A stretch of DNA of 64,000 nucleotides from assembly GCF_002949735.1 (NCBI RefSeq), contig NZ_CP026681.1:1736001-1800000 (forward strand), written 5' to 3'. The stretch's first letter is position 1. Each line of letters starts with the position of its first letter. The translations under genes and the position numbers were made by a program. The stretch is from Nostoc sp. 'Peltigera membranacea cyanobiont' N6 (lineage in GTDB: Bacteria > Cyanobacteriota > Cyanobacteriia > Cyanobacteriales > Nostocaceae). The notes beneath the pieces were generated by a model. The model had not been told where the DNA came from. It searched no databases and was given only the letters and a program-made list of their open reading frames with translations. This document shows positions 19,040 through 28,481 of the stretch, piece after piece.

Positions 19040-20059
19040 TTATCGCCGATATTCGTCGCCACAATCGCCGATTAGCTGATACAAATCTCGTGATTGGCGA
19101 GATACGGCAATGATGCGATCGCGATCGTCAGTATCTAAACTAAAACTAAATACTTTGGCGTTATCTTCTATATGTTCAGATACACCAAGTCTGGCACCAA
19201 CTATCACACCGCCCACCGTTGGCCGATCTAAAATGTAACGTACTGCTACGTTGGAAATGCTTACTTTATGCTTATTAGCAATTTCCTTCAAGATAGCTAG
19301 CAACTCTTGAAATAATTGCCAACCACCCCAAGCATCGATCGTATTTTTATATTTTTTCAAACTAGCAGTGGAGAGATCGAATCCTTGTGGTTCTGGTTTG
19401 CCTAAATAGTTTTCTGATAACAAACCGCCGCACAGCGTACCGTAAGTAAAAAGCTTTATGTCATGCTGTTGACAAAACTCCACCATATTAACTTCGGGAC
19501 GGCGATCCACCAGGGAAAATTGTACTTGGTTAGAAACAATCTTGATACCTGCTTCAGTAATAATCTTCAGGTTTTCTGTGTCAAAATTTGTTAAACCTAG
19601 ATGCTTAATTTTACCCTCAGTTTGAAGTTCTGCCATATATTTGAGGGCATCTAGGTAATTTTTATCCTGATATTCCCACCAGTGGAATTGCATTAAATCT
19701 AACGATTGCACATTCATCCTTCTCAGGGAAATATCAATATTTTCTTCAACCAGTTCTTTTGTGATTTTACCTGGACGAGGTACCCATTTTGTAAAGGCTT
19801 GCACCTGAGATAAAGCATCTTTACCACGAGTATCAATTAGTTGACAGCGAAACTCACCAATAAAGTCTTCTGCGGGGCCATAATGATCTGCTAAATCCCA
19901 AGTGGTAAAGCCTGCATCTAAATATTTGAACATAGTCTCAATGGCGGCTTGAGGATTGATCTGTCCGTGTGCGCCGGAGACTTGCCACATCCCATTTAAT
20001 ATCCGGGAAATATTTAAATCAGGAGTGAATTGGAGACGGCTGGCTGCGGGTAAGTTCAT
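19040..20059 (-). CDS. Aldo/keto reductase
   Basis: 339 aa TIM-barrel NAD(P)H-dependent oxidoreductase. The catalytic tetrad can be assigned as D55 (WDLAD), Y60 (DHYG), K91 (FTKWVP) and H126 (MQFHWW). Late motifs GLTNFD, SNQVQFSL and GVIVGAR line the cofactor site. Start: the frame could begin at a TTG at 20065, but the ATG two codons later (20059-20057) is preferred. The gene is monocistronic on sequence grounds, with gaps on both sides. The substrate cannot be told; relatives in cyanobacteria and plants are annotated only as aldo/keto reductases. Confidence 0.9.
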   Translation of the reverse strand: MNLPAASRLQFTPDLNISRILNGMWQVSGAHGQINPQAAIETMFKYLDAGFTTWDLADHYGPAEDFIGEFRCQLIDTRGKDALSQVQAFTKWVPRPGKITKELVEENIDISLRRMNVQSLDLMQFHWWEYQDKNYLDALKYMAELQTEGKIKHLGLTNFDTENLKIITEAGIKIVSNQVQFSLVDRRPEVNMVEFCQQHDIKLFTYGTLCGGLLSENYLGKPEPQGFDLSTASLKKYKNTIDAWGGWQLFQELLAILKEIANKHKVSISNVAVRYILDRPTVGGVIVGARLGVSEHIEDNAKVFSFSLDTDDRDRIIAVSRQSRDLYQLIGDCGDEYRR

Positions 20060-20170
20060 TTTCAATTTATGAGTGAAAATTTAGCAATGGGAAGACTTAA
20101 GAATTACTAATAGATAAATCATAACTGATAATTCATAATTCCTAACTTCTAACTCCCAACTCTTAACTTT

Positions 20171-20506
20171 CTAACGCCAGCCTTTTTCAGCTTGTTCGAG
20201 AACATAAGCACTAACGTCTTGAATTTGCTGTTCAGTGAGACGCTCTTTGTAGGCTGACATATTATTTTTACCATTGGTAACTATGGATGTAATTGCCTCT
20301 ATTGAATCCATTCCATACTTTTTTAGGGCTTGCTTTTTGAGATTTTTTCCACGCCTGACTATGTTGCTACCGTTAATATGACAACCAGCACAATGAACAC
20401 TAAATATTTGTTCGCCGTTAACTGTGTCTGCCGCACTAGCAGGGAAAGTAAAAGTACTTATCAATAACAAAAATGTTACTAATACTAATGTGAGTATTTT
20501 TTTCAA
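20171..20506 (-). CDS. petJ: Cytochrome c6-like monoheme cytochrome (TTG start)
   Basis: 111 aa precursor with a Sec signal peptide (KK, hydrophobic core, cleavage after FPASA at about residue 25). The mature lumenal or periplasmic protein carries the heme motif C39-A-G-C42-H43 and probable axial ligand M83 in NGKNNMSAY. The C-terminal helix IQDVSAYVLEQA is typical of cytochrome c6, which carries electrons from cytochrome b6f to photosystem I. The INGSN stretch after the heme site differs from typical c6, so a c6-like paralogue is possible. The start is TTG at 20506-20504, seven bases after an AGGAG; no ATG exists upstream of the signal sequence. It follows a 74-aa gene by 26 bases. Confidence 0.82.
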   Translation of the reverse strand: MKKILTLVLVTFLLLISTFTFPASAADTVNGEQIFSVHCAGCHINGSNIVRRGKNLKKQALKKYGMDSIEAITSIVTNGKNNMSAYKERLTEQQIQDVSAYVLEQAEKGWR

Positions 20507-20532
20507 TTAACTTCTCCTGATTTGGATAATAA

Positions 20533-20757
20533 CTATAGAGATTCAAAGTCAGTTGTAAATCCAGTAAAATTTGCACAATCTTCTTGAAATGATTCTGCAT
20601 CGCTAACATCCTCAATTTTGTAGGACATGATGCGTGTACCATCTGGCATTTTTTTGGAACCGATTAATTCACCTTGATACTTTTCTGCGATCGCTTTAAA
20701 TTCAGTCCCATAAAGCTTCCAGGCATCGCCCGAACAAGTAATATTTACTTGCCACAT
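20533..20757 (-). CDS. Small hypothetical protein co-transcribed with the cytochrome
   Basis: 74 aa soluble protein, not recognised. It begins MWQVNITCSGDAWKLYGTEF and contains two cysteines (C8 and C62) and the pattern KMPDGTRIMSYKIEDVSDAE. The composition suggests a compact alpha/beta fold. A strong ribosome binding site (AGGAGG) precedes the ATG at 20757. The stop is 26 bases before the petJ-like gene on the same strand, so they probably form an operon. A role linked to that cytochrome is inference only. Confidence 0.7.
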   Translation of the reverse strand: MWQVNITCSGDAWKLYGTEFKAIAEKYQGELIGSKKMPDGTRIMSYKIEDVSDAESFQEDCANFTGFTTDFESL

Positions 20758-20948
20758 ATTTTCCTCCTAATTACTACCACTAAATATTCATCATCTCACA
20801 AATGGTCAACATCCTACACATCACCTCTCTAGGGCTGAAATTTTCTATCTAAAGGAAGTGCCTAACTCAATCAGGCTGCGCCATAATATGGGTGTATGAA
20901 CATGTCTAGAAACTTTTATCCCAATTAGTTAAATTCCAAGAGTTGAAA

Positions 20949-21755
20949 ATGCCTAACAATATCAAACAACAAATTCAAGCAGACTTGCAACAAGCGAAAG
21001 AAACTGGACAATTAAGAACCGATAGAATTAGAGAAATTGTTAAATCGGCAGTTTCTCAAGTAGGTTCTGAGTTTAAACAAGGTTCTAGCGAACTTCGTAG
21101 CCTTGTTAGAGATGCAGTTTCTGCTGTAATTGAAAACTTCCAAGAAAAAGGTAGCGAACTCAAAGATGAAGTGACAGCTTCTATTGAAGGAGCGCTGGAA
21201 GGAATTAATAGTCAAAGACACGAAGCCATTGCTAAAACTCAGACAGATATCAAGCGGCTACAGGCTCAACTGGATGGTGAGGAAGAAGAACTCCAGCAAG
21301 AGGTTGATGTAATCTTGGCAGAGATTGAAGAGACGGGTAAGGAAAAATCTGCTAGTACTAAAACTGCTATTGATTCTGCTGTCAATGCTATTAAAGATAG
21401 TGAAGAAGCAGCATTGTTAAAAAAACGTTACGCGCAACTGCAAGCGCAACTAGCGATTGTCCGAGCTAACTTAGCTGCACGCTATGGCGGACGTTCTCTG
21501 GAGGTTCAAGATTATCTAGACGAGGCTAAACACTGGTATGATAAAGCCCGTCCCCAAGCTGAGTCCGTAGTTGTACAGGTAGGAGAGAAGCGATCGCAGC
21601 TAGAAGATAAACTAGGAGAAGCTGGTACATCCCTCGCGAGAAAAGAGCGTCAAATCAAACAAACATTGCGAGAATTGCTCTTAACAGCAGCTGATTTGTT
21701 CAAAGATAAGGATAAGGAACCTGCTGCGAAAGAACGGGAAACTATTCATAAATAG
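20949..21755 (+). CDS. Coiled-coil / amphipathic-helix protein of unknown function
   Basis: 268 aa, highly charged (rich in E, K, Q, A) and predicted helical throughout, with no hydrophobic segment. Heptad-like patterns are visible around residues 85-130 (DIKRLQAQLDGEEEELQQ) and 150-185. The regular 11-to-22-residue amphipathic pattern recalls apolipoprotein- or LEA-like proteins, which cannot be assigned further. A TTG lies two codons upstream, but the ATG at 20949 is preferred. It stands alone and ends before a strong bidirectional hairpin at 21929. Confidence 0.75.
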   Translation: MPNNIKQQIQADLQQAKETGQLRTDRIREIVKSAVSQVGSEFKQGSSELRSLVRDAVSAVIENFQEKGSELKDEVTASIEGALEGINSQRHEAIAKTQTDIKRLQAQLDGEEEELQQEVDVILAEIEETGKEKSASTKTAIDSAVNAIKDSEEAALLKKRYAQLQAQLAIVRANLAARYGGRSLEVQDYLDEAKHWYDKARPQAESVVVQVGEKRSQLEDKLGEAGTSLARKERQIKQTLRELLLTAADLFKDKDKEPAAKERETIHK

Positions 21756-21928
21756 ACTAGACTGCTTCTTCACAAAACCCCGACACATATTTTTTCGTAG
21801 GGTGTGTTATGCCAAACGCTAACGCACCTTTTAGTATGAAAGCTGAAAAACATCTAAGTTCCTCATATAGTTTGGCACATCTTTTCTTCATAAAGAACTA
21901 GTAAACTTCTAGTTTTGCTAGAAAGTAA

Positions 21929-21964
21929 AATGGTGGGTTACAGCTTTAGCCGTAACCCACCATT
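21929..21964. terminator. Bidirectional terminator-like hairpin
   Basis: AATGGTGGGTTAC at 21929-21941 pairs perfectly with GTAACCCACCATT at 21952-21964 around a ten-base loop. A-rich sequence precedes it and T-rich sequence follows. It lies between the convergent genes at 20949-21755 (+) and 21995-22186 (-), where a shared terminator is expected. Confidence 0.7.
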
Positions 21965-21994
21965 TGTTAGGTTTCCTAAAATGAATCTTGCATA

Positions 21995-22186
21995 TTAGTA
22001 AGTACGTCCCTCTGGATTAAGTTGTTCTTCATGCTTGGCAATGACCCAAATTGCATGAATACTACCGGGTAGCCAACCTAAAACTGTCAGCAAGATGTTA
22101 ATCAATAATGTTGGGCCAACTCCAACTGTCAGGAAAACGCCTAAAGGAGGCACTAATAAACCTAGAGCAAAGCGAACTAGTTTCAT
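21995..22186 (-). CDS. YqaE/Pmp3 family small membrane protein (UPF0057)
   Basis: 63 aa with two transmembrane helices, about 5-23 (FALGLLVPPLGVFLTVG) and 28-48 (LLINILLTVLGWLPGSIHAIW). PPLGVFL and GWLPGSIHA are the hallmark motifs of the Pmp3/YqaE family, which occurs from bacteria to plants and is often stress- or salt-induced. The length is normal. The ATG at 22186 is clear. It lies 127 bases downstream of a phage-holin-like gene on the same strand. Confidence 0.9.
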   Translation of the reverse strand: MKLVRFALGLLVPPLGVFLTVGVGPTLLINILLTVLGWLPGSIHAIWVIAKHEEQLNPEGRTY

Positions 22187-22313
22187 GATTTTACAACTTT
22201 GTAATTTTGTTTAGTTACATTCTTTTGAAGATGCCGAATGAGGAAATCCACCTTCGGATATTTTTTTTGGAGTAGAGAAGTGATGAAATTACTACTTCTC
22301 CTCCCTGTAATAT

Positions 22314-22712
22314 TTATCTAGAAGGTAATTCATTTTGGCTTTTGACATCACTACCGCCGGTTAAAAGGCTTCTTTCAACAAAGTAGTTGTTAATGAAAGT
22401 ATTAGCAAAAGTTAGAATCACTGGCCCCAGAAGAAAACCAATAATCCCACTGACTGAGAAACCAGGAACTAGTACTGCTGCTAACCAAAAACACAAACCG
22501 TTGACAACGAGCGAAAATGTTCCAAATGATAAAAAGTTAAGCGGTAGGGAGAGACCAGACAGAACTGGTTTAACTGAACCGTTAATTAGACCAATTACGA
22601 AAGCGGCAATCAAAGCTGCCGGGAAATTGGCAATATTAACGCCTGGAACAACTAAATCAACAATTAATAGGCTCAAAGCTGTAGCTAGAGCGGTTAATAA
22701 TGGTGTCAACAT
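22314..22712 (-). CDS. Phage holin family IV-like (YvlD-type) membrane protein
   Basis: 132 aa with four hydrophobic helices (about 3-22, 28-50, 58-80, 88-112). Motifs LIVDLVVPGV, FVIGLINGSVKPVL and LPLNFLSFGTFSLVVNG are typical of the YvlD / mycobacterial four-TM holin-like family. Despite the name, chromosomal members of this family are not phage genes; the function is unknown, possibly envelope-related. ATG at 22712. Single gene with the Pmp3-like gene downstream. Confidence 0.88.
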   Translation of the reverse strand: MLTPLLTALATALSLLIVDLVVPGVNIANFPAALIAAFVIGLINGSVKPVLSGLSLPLNFLSFGTFSLVVNGLCFWLAAVLVPGFSVSGIIGFLLGPVILTFANTFINNYFVERSLLTGGSDVKSQNELPSR

Positions 22713-23030
22713 TTTTCTGACCTAATCACTAAAGATGTTTTGTTTGTAACTTCTGATCCGATCTTTAACTATCTGCCAGACTTTCACCTCTCTAGCAAGA
22801 TAGAATTTGCTTCTACCATTAGGTCTATCATTGAGAGAACTATAGTAGTTATTAGATGGATGCAATACAAAGTAAGGACGCATAGCCCTACGCCCCTATT
22901 CTGTTTAACTAATTAATTGCAAGTTTTGCAATTGCCGGAATGGAATTTTTTGTGTTTTTGAGGTGCGTTAAACAGATGATGCACCCACAAATTTAAGATT
23001 AATTTAATCAGATTTTCTAGACTCAGGCTT
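22713..23030. other. Intergenic region
   Basis: 318 bases with no credible open frame. It contains the likely promoter of the leftward holin-like gene near 22720-22800. The rest is AT-rich and shows no repeat that could be recognised, until the element that begins at 23031. Confidence 0.45.
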
Positions 23031-23275
23031 CTATAGGACTCCTATTTGATTTTTGAACAAAATTAGGTATGTAGGGGAGCCAGTGCGTTGCGGAGGTTCC
23101 CTCCGTTGTAGCAACTGGCGTTGTGTTAGAACCAAGTTCGTAACGCACCCTTATCAAGGGTTTGGTGCTGTACTCTCCGTGCTAACACAACGCCAGTGAC
23201 GCTCAAGTCGGGAAACCCGCCCATACGACTGGCTCCCCTACGTATCTTTTCAGAAATCAAACCGGATTCCTATAG
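23031..23275. mobile_element. MITE-like palindromic element with nested inverted repeats
   Basis: 245 bp. The outer inverted repeats are CTATAGGACTCCTATTTGAT(TT) at 23031-23052 and its imperfect complement at 23254-23275 (18 of 22). Inside, GTAGGGGAGCCAGT near 23072 pairs with ACTGGCTCCCCTAC near 23228. CAACTGGCGTTGTGTTAG near 23120 pairs with CTAACACAACGCCAGTG near 23180. No transposase is encoded. The right outer repeat overlaps the last codons of the ferredoxin gene. No target duplication was seen. Confidence 0.7.
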
Positions 23276-23586
23276 TAAAGGGCTGACTTATATAAGACTG
23301 GTTCTTGATGGGTTTCTAAAGTGCAATTAGACAAAGGGTAAGTTACACAAGTAACAACATAACCAGCCTGTATTTCACTTGGGCGCAGAAATTTTTGCTC
23401 GCTTTGATTAACTTCACCACTAATAAGTTTGGCGACACAAGCAGAACATTCGCCTTGTTTACACCCAGATGGTAGACGGATGCCAGTATCTTCCGCTATA
23501 TCCAAAATATATTGATCGTCTGGTACTGGAATGGTGCGATCTAACCCAATTGTAGGATTGATGAATCGAACTTGATAAACTGCCAT
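23257..23586 (-). CDS. Plant-type [2Fe-2S] ferredoxin
   Basis: 109 aa soluble electron carrier. The cluster ligands are C42, C47, C50 and C80 (CX4CX2CX29C), with the canonical loop SGCKQGECSAC and the later YVVTCVTYP. It has a C-terminal extension of about 20 residues compared with FdxA/PetF ferredoxins. The last residues YRNPV and the TGA stop are encoded inside the right inverted repeat of a MITE-like element, so the natural end was probably replaced. ATG at 23586, 13 bases downstream of tex. The electron partner is unknown. Confidence 0.92.
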   Translation of the reverse strand: MAVYQVRFINPTIGLDRTIPVPDDQYILDIAEDTGIRLPSGCKQGECSACVAKLISGEVNQSEQKFLRPSEIQAGYVVTCVTYPLSNCTLETHQEPVLYKSALYYRNPV

Positions 23587-23599
23587 CTGCTGCTTATAA

Positions 23600-25759
23600 T
23601 TATTGTTTAACTGCTTTCATCGACAAACTAATCCGCTTGAGTTTCTCGTCGATTTCTAACACCTTCACTTTAACTACTTGTCCGACTTTGACAACTTTGT
23701 TGGGATCGTCTATAAATCTATCGGCAAGTTGGGATATATGCACTAAGCCATCTTGATGTACGCCAATATCAACAAAAGCACCGAAGTTGGCGACATTCGT
23801 CACGATTCCCTCTAGTTCCATTCCCACCTTTAAGTCCCTGATTTCTTTAATTCCTTCTCTGAAGGTGGCATACTTAAATTCAGCACGGGGATCTCTACCT
23901 GGTTTTTCCAGTTCGCTGAGGATGTCGCGTAGTGTGGGTTCGCCAACGCTATCGGTAACATATTTTTTCAGGTTGGTCTTTTTGAGTTTTTCGGCAATTT
24001 GTGTCACCTGATTTAATGGCACATTTAGATCGGATGCGATCGCTTCTACTACAGAATAACTCTCTGGATGCACTGCTGTACTATCTAATGGGTTGTCACC
24101 GCCACGAATCCGCAGAAAACCCGCCGCTTGTTCAAAAGCTTTTGGGCCCAGCTTTGGAACTTTCAAAAGTTGGCGGCGATTTTTAAAGGCTCCATGCTGA
24201 TTACGATGAGCGACAATATTATTGGCAACAGTTGCCGTAATCCCAGAGACGGAAGTCAGAAGTTCTTTAGATGCAGTATTCAAGTCTACGCCGACGTAGT
24301 TAACGCAGCTTTCTACAGTGTCATCTAATTTCTTTTTCAACAACTTCTGATCGACATCGTGCTGATATTGTCCCACACCAATGGATTTGGGATCGATTTT
24401 CACCAGTTCCGCCAAAGGGTCTTGCAAACGGCGACCAATGCTAATGGCACCGCGCACGGTAATATCTAAATCGGGAAACTCTTCTAGCGCTACACTACTT
24501 GCAGAATATATAGATGCACCAGATTCATTCACCATCACTTTAACCGGTTTGCGTTCTATTGTTTGCAATACTTGCGTCACAAACTCCTCTGTCTCGCGGG
24601 AGGCTGTACCGTTACCAATGGCGATTAACTCAATCTTATATTTCTCAATCAGATTTTTGACAGTTTGTGCAGCTTTCAAGCGTTGTTCAGCAGCTTGGTG
24701 GGGGAAAACCGCTTGGTATTCCAAAAATTTCCCCGTTTGGTCGAGGACTGCAACTTTGCACCCAGTTCTAAATCCAGGGTCTATCGCCAAGGTTGGTTTC
24801 ATTCCGGCTGGTGCAGATAGCAGCAACTCTCGCAGATTAGTTTCAAATGTCTTGATTGATTCTATGTCTGCGTAAACTTTTTTATCAGAAATTACCTCTC
24901 CCATTAGAGATACTTTCATCAAACGATTGAATGCATCCTTCAGCATCGCCTGATAAAAATCTCGAATTGACCGAACTTTGGTTTTAATTTCTTTCGACTC
25001 CAGATAGTAAAGTACCGTATCTTCATCGAAAGCGATTTCAAAGCTTAATATTTTTTCGGTTTCACCCCGACACAACGCCAGCATATTGTGAGGTGCAATA
25101 TTTTTTACCCTAATTTGATAGTTACGGTACATCTCAAATTTGGTTGTACCTTCGGGATAATCATCTTTGATGCGGGAGACAAATATCCCTTCATCTAGAA
25201 GATAATCGCGGATATATGCCCGTAATTCAGCTTTTTCAGCAACTTCTTCGGCTAAAATATCAGCAGCACCTTTAAGGGCTTCTTCTGCGGTTTTGACTCC
25301 CTTGGTTTCAGAAATATACTTAGCCGCTTCTTCCTCCAGTGAAGCTGTTACAGCATTTTTGAGATTTAGTGACTTGATGAACTCCGCCAGTGGTTCGAGT
25401 CCTTTTTCTCTAGCGATAGTGGCGCGGGTACGTCGTTTTGGGCGATAGGGTAAGTATAAATCCTCAAGTTCGGTTTTTTGTAAGCAGGATGAGATTTTGG
25501 CTTTCAGTTCATCTGTGAGTTTACCTTGTTGGGCGATCGCACTTAAAATCGCAGATTTTCGTTCTTCCAGTTCTGTTAAATAAGTATATCGATCGGACAG
25601 TTCGCGTAGTTGCACTTCATTCATCTCATCGGTGCGCTCTTTACGGTAACGTGCAATAAAGGGAATTGTTGCACCCTCCGCCAAAAGTTCCAGCGCGTTT
25701 TGCACCTGATGGGGTTTGAGGTTTATTTCAGTTGCCAGTAGTTGAGGAATATTCAGCAT
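23600..25759 (-). CDS. tex: Tex-family RNA-binding transcription accessory protein
   Basis: 719 aa, the full family length. Order: N-terminal Tex helices, with GATIPFIARYRKE at about 29-41. Next is a YqgF-like RNase H fold (about 325-450, TLAIDPGFRTGCKVA), then a helix-hairpin-helix region (about 495-560) with VGVDLNTASKELL. The C-terminal S1 RNA-binding domain (about 645-715) has GAFVDIGVHQDGLVHIS. Tex proteins bind nucleic acid and influence transcription; the exact role in cyanobacteria is unknown. It ends 13 bases before the ferredoxin gene, so they are likely co-transcribed. Confidence 0.95.
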   Translation of the reverse strand: MLNIPQLLATEINLKPHQVQNALELLAEGATIPFIARYRKERTDEMNEVQLRELSDRYTYLTELEERKSAILSAIAQQGKLTDELKAKISSCLQKTELEDLYLPYRPKRRTRATIAREKGLEPLAEFIKSLNLKNAVTASLEEEAAKYISETKGVKTAEEALKGAADILAEEVAEKAELRAYIRDYLLDEGIFVSRIKDDYPEGTTKFEMYRNYQIRVKNIAPHNMLALCRGETEKILSFEIAFDEDTVLYYLESKEIKTKVRSIRDFYQAMLKDAFNRLMKVSLMGEVISDKKVYADIESIKTFETNLRELLLSAPAGMKPTLAIDPGFRTGCKVAVLDQTGKFLEYQAVFPHQAAEQRLKAAQTVKNLIEKYKIELIAIGNGTASRETEEFVTQVLQTIERKPVKVMVNESGASIYSASSVALEEFPDLDITVRGAISIGRRLQDPLAELVKIDPKSIGVGQYQHDVDQKLLKKKLDDTVESCVNYVGVDLNTASKELLTSVSGITATVANNIVAHRNQHGAFKNRRQLLKVPKLGPKAFEQAAGFLRIRGGDNPLDSTAVHPESYSVVEAIASDLNVPLNQVTQIAEKLKKTNLKKYVTDSVGEPTLRDILSELEKPGRDPRAEFKYATFREGIKEIRDLKVGMELEGIVTNVANFGAFVDIGVHQDGLVHISQLADRFIDDPNKVVKVGQVVKVKVLEIDEKLKRISLSMKAVKQ

Positions 25760-26314
25760 TAGGTGTCTAAAATGAAAAAATGAAAATGCTACTTCTAAAG
25801 GTAATACGCTAGATCCTTATCTTGGCGCAAGACCAAAGTTTTAAGCTAATTTACCAAATGATTTCTCACAAAAGTGGAATTTGCGAAATAGACAAAACTC
25901 ACCTACGCAATTTTTACACTCTATCAATCTACATAGACAAGCAGTCTTAGTATAAAGTTTTACGCTGGCGCGATCGATTGGGAGAGAACTAGGGACTTGC
26001 ATCACCACAATAAATTGTCTAATTTTACACTTAAACCGAGCTGCATCTAGCATCTCTTCACCTACTGTTAAAGTTAGCTAGACGCACCGCCAGCGAAAAG
26101 GATTGATTCACCAAGCTTTTGTGTGCTTCATCTATAGGAAGAATTATTCCAATTGGTGTAATATCCAACCTTGCGTAATCTTGATTTTCTATAATATTTA
26201 TTTCGATAGACTGTTGTGGCTAAAACCTTATTGGATGTAGAATTAACCACAATTCCATAAATAACTTCGATTTGTTTTACAAGCAAAACAACTTTTAGCT
26301 CAGAGGTTAGTAAT
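25760..26314. other. Intergenic region upstream of tex and of the small membrane protein gene
   Basis: 555 bases. Two short minus-strand open frames here (25841-26053 and 26128-26358) have no ribosome binding site, no family similarity and unusual cysteine- or basic-rich composition; they were not accepted. The region should hold divergent promoters, but no site was recognised. Confidence 0.5.
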
Positions 26315-26530
26315 ATGCCTTTGTTTTTCTTAATACCACTGTGTACTGCTTTAGCCACTGGCTACTTCTTTAAAAAGAGTAATGATGAAATTGCATATCT
26401 TTCTGGTGTATTCGCAGCCATTAGCTTGATATTAAGTTTAGTGTTAGCACCCTGGCAGATTCAGTTTGGATTGTTAATCATGGTCTTGATTATGACCAAC
26501 AGACTTTTGCAGGAGAATCAGTCCAAATAA
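26315..26530 (+). CDS. Small conserved-looking membrane protein
   Basis: 71 aa with a short N-terminal hydrophobic helix (about 2-20), a charged turn KKSNDE and a long hydrophobic region at about 27-62 that could form one or two helices (GVFAAISLILSLVLAP, then FGLLIMVLIM). GAGG lies 10 bases before the ATG. The layout matches a family of short unnamed cyanobacterial membrane proteins, but no function is known. It stands alone. Confidence 0.7.
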   Translation: MPLFFLIPLCTALATGYFFKKSNDEIAYLSGVFAAISLILSLVLAPWQIQFGLLIMVLIMTNRLLQENQSK

Positions 26531-27962
26531 ACTGAAACTACAGGATAAACAACCTAGAGAAATTAAATAATATCAACCATCCCCAACTAGTTTTTTCTCA
26601 ACTTTAACCTCCTAGAAATTCTCAGATAGCTAGCCCAGTAATGTACTTAAAGACAGAGATTAAAATCTTTTCTTTGGCAAATTATTCTGTTTGAGTAAGG
26701 TTTTGAGTGCTTGAGACTCCTTTTTTGAATCGAATATTTACTAATTATGGTAAGCTTGATGTTCTACCTCAGTTCACAAAATTGATGCTGAAGCACTGTT
26801 AAGCTTTTCCATCTATAAAGGCAACGCCAAGTTTTAAAAGTATATTTATAACCAATCGTCAGATAAAATAAATGATTCTGACTTACTTAGTGTCGGAATG
26901 AACTCTTAACGAAGTTTTGTCTGAGATGTCTGAATTTGAAGGTTTTCGTAGATAAATATAAAACAATTGAGACTCTTAGTTACTATACATAGCAACCCGC
27001 TTTAATTTCTAAGTTTATTTACGTGGTGCGCGAAGCATCGTAGGCAAGTAATAGGCAACAGGAAAGAAGGCTCTTTGAGTTATACTAAGTTTTTTAAAAA
27101 ATTAAATATGAGTCCCATATATATTTTTTTGCTATCTTAGATGTATTAATGTAGTATAATATTACATCTTCCTTGTACCTGTACTATTATTCGAGTTGAA
27201 ATTCTGCTTTCTCAAACTCTTAGCTTGGCACTTCTGGAGCCTGATACCAAATACCTACTTCTATGAGTTTATTAGCCAGGAAGTGCTTCATAAATCTACA
27301 AATTCTTAAAAACAAAAATTCATATACAGAAAGCTTTCGATTTTGTGAAGTTTTTGTTTAAGTATATTTTCAGTAAATGAATTTTTGATGAAGTATAGCG
27401 ATAAATATGCAACACGCTATTCTCGTGGTATTCTAGTAAGTGATTGTATGTAGCAGTAAATTTTGAGGTAAAACTCTAGTTAAAATTACATATAGTTAAG
27501 AACAATTCAGCAACACTAATATTACAATAATGGAAAGACATTTCAAATCTGCTTAAACCAACGTAAACAGCGAGTTGATTGCCAAACCTTAGTTGACATT
27601 AGCTATTAGTCTTAAATACTCTATTTGGACATTTACTAAAATTCCTCAGAACCCTGTAAAGCTCACGATGGTAGACTGGATTCATCTGTCTAAGATTTTC
27701 GCAGCCAAGCAGACTTTTGTTAATAGTTTTGTTCCCATGTCTAAAAAGAGTACCTATACACGCTCAACTTGAGTAAAAATTTTTATTAATCGGCTTAGTT
27801 ACCAGCCGAGGTTACAGATATGGATGTGAGCCTAGAGGAATTCTATGGTATATCAATAAGTTAATTAAAATTTTCTGGAGAAAATGAAGAACATTTATCA
27901 ATCCAGTTAAGTTAATTTCTTGAAAAGTTCAGTCGTGTCTTTAATAAGATTTCTACAGCAGG
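26531..27962. other. Long gene-free AT-rich region (1.4 kb)
   Basis: No open frame with a family signature was found in 1432 bases, which is the longest gene-free stretch of the window. The sequence is AT-rich with few HIP1 sites. A GC-richer patch near 27023-27050 (GTGCGCGAAGCATCGTAGGC) resembles the interspersed repeats elsewhere. A 33-codon frame starting at 27668 has no support. The region could hold a decayed gene, an unrecognised RNA, or a long leader of the downstream genes. Confidence 0.5.
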
Positions 27963-28277
27963 ATGCAACTGATGAAAATAAATGAATGGATTAATCAAAA
28001 ATTATGGCAATCCACTTTTATTAGTTTAGCTCCATCTGTTGAACATGCGCGTCTAATTCAAGTTCAAGAGCGGATGTCGCGCACTGCTAAAACTTGTCTA
28101 GAGCGATTTTATGATGAAGTCTCGAACCTGCACCATGTCTGCATTCACTATGACATAAATGTTGCGATCGCACTAAAAGTAGTCTTGAAGCATAACTGGC
28201 TAATATGGAAGATTTCTGTAATTCTCGCTCATATCAGAATTGGACATAATCCAGCAACCCTCCTACAAGCTGCATAG
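27963..28277 (+). CDS. Small hypothetical protein
   Basis: 104 aa (101 if translation starts at the second ATG, 27972, which is better placed after an AGGA). Not recognised. It is largely helical with many aromatic and histidine residues; the N-terminal half contains MSRTAKTCLERFYDEV. No signal peptide or clear transmembrane segment. Codon use is not unlike its neighbours, and one HIP1-related GCGATCGC lies inside. Coding is plausible but not proven. Confidence 0.45.
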   Translation: MQLMKINEWINQKLWQSTFISLAPSVEHARLIQVQERMSRTAKTCLERFYDEVSNLHHVCIHYDINVAIALKVVLKHNWLIWKISVILAHIRIGHNPATLLQAA

Positions 28278-28481
28278 TATTTAGTTGCTAACTCTTAGAC
28301 ATTAGCTTCGATGGTCATTTTGATATTAGTCACTTCAATATAACCCTCATAGTTTTATTGTCTATTTACTGAAGTAAAAGTCGAATTGTACAGAAGGTGT
28401 AGCCGAAATCAGAAGCGTTCAAAATAACGAGATGTTTACTGTCAGGTTGATACCTACTATCTCGATTGAGGTAAATGTACT

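Noticed and set aside
22314..22712. Phage holin indicating a prophage
   Set aside because: YvlD-type holin-like proteins are ordinary chromosomal genes, and no other phage genes are nearby.
25841..26053. Minus-strand frame of 70 codons
   Set aside because: Cysteine-rich, irregular composition, no ribosome binding site and no similarity to a family.
26128..26358. Minus-strand frame of 76 codons overlapping the small membrane protein gene
   Set aside because: No ribosome binding site, basic and irregular composition, and it overlaps the better supported plus-strand gene at 26315.
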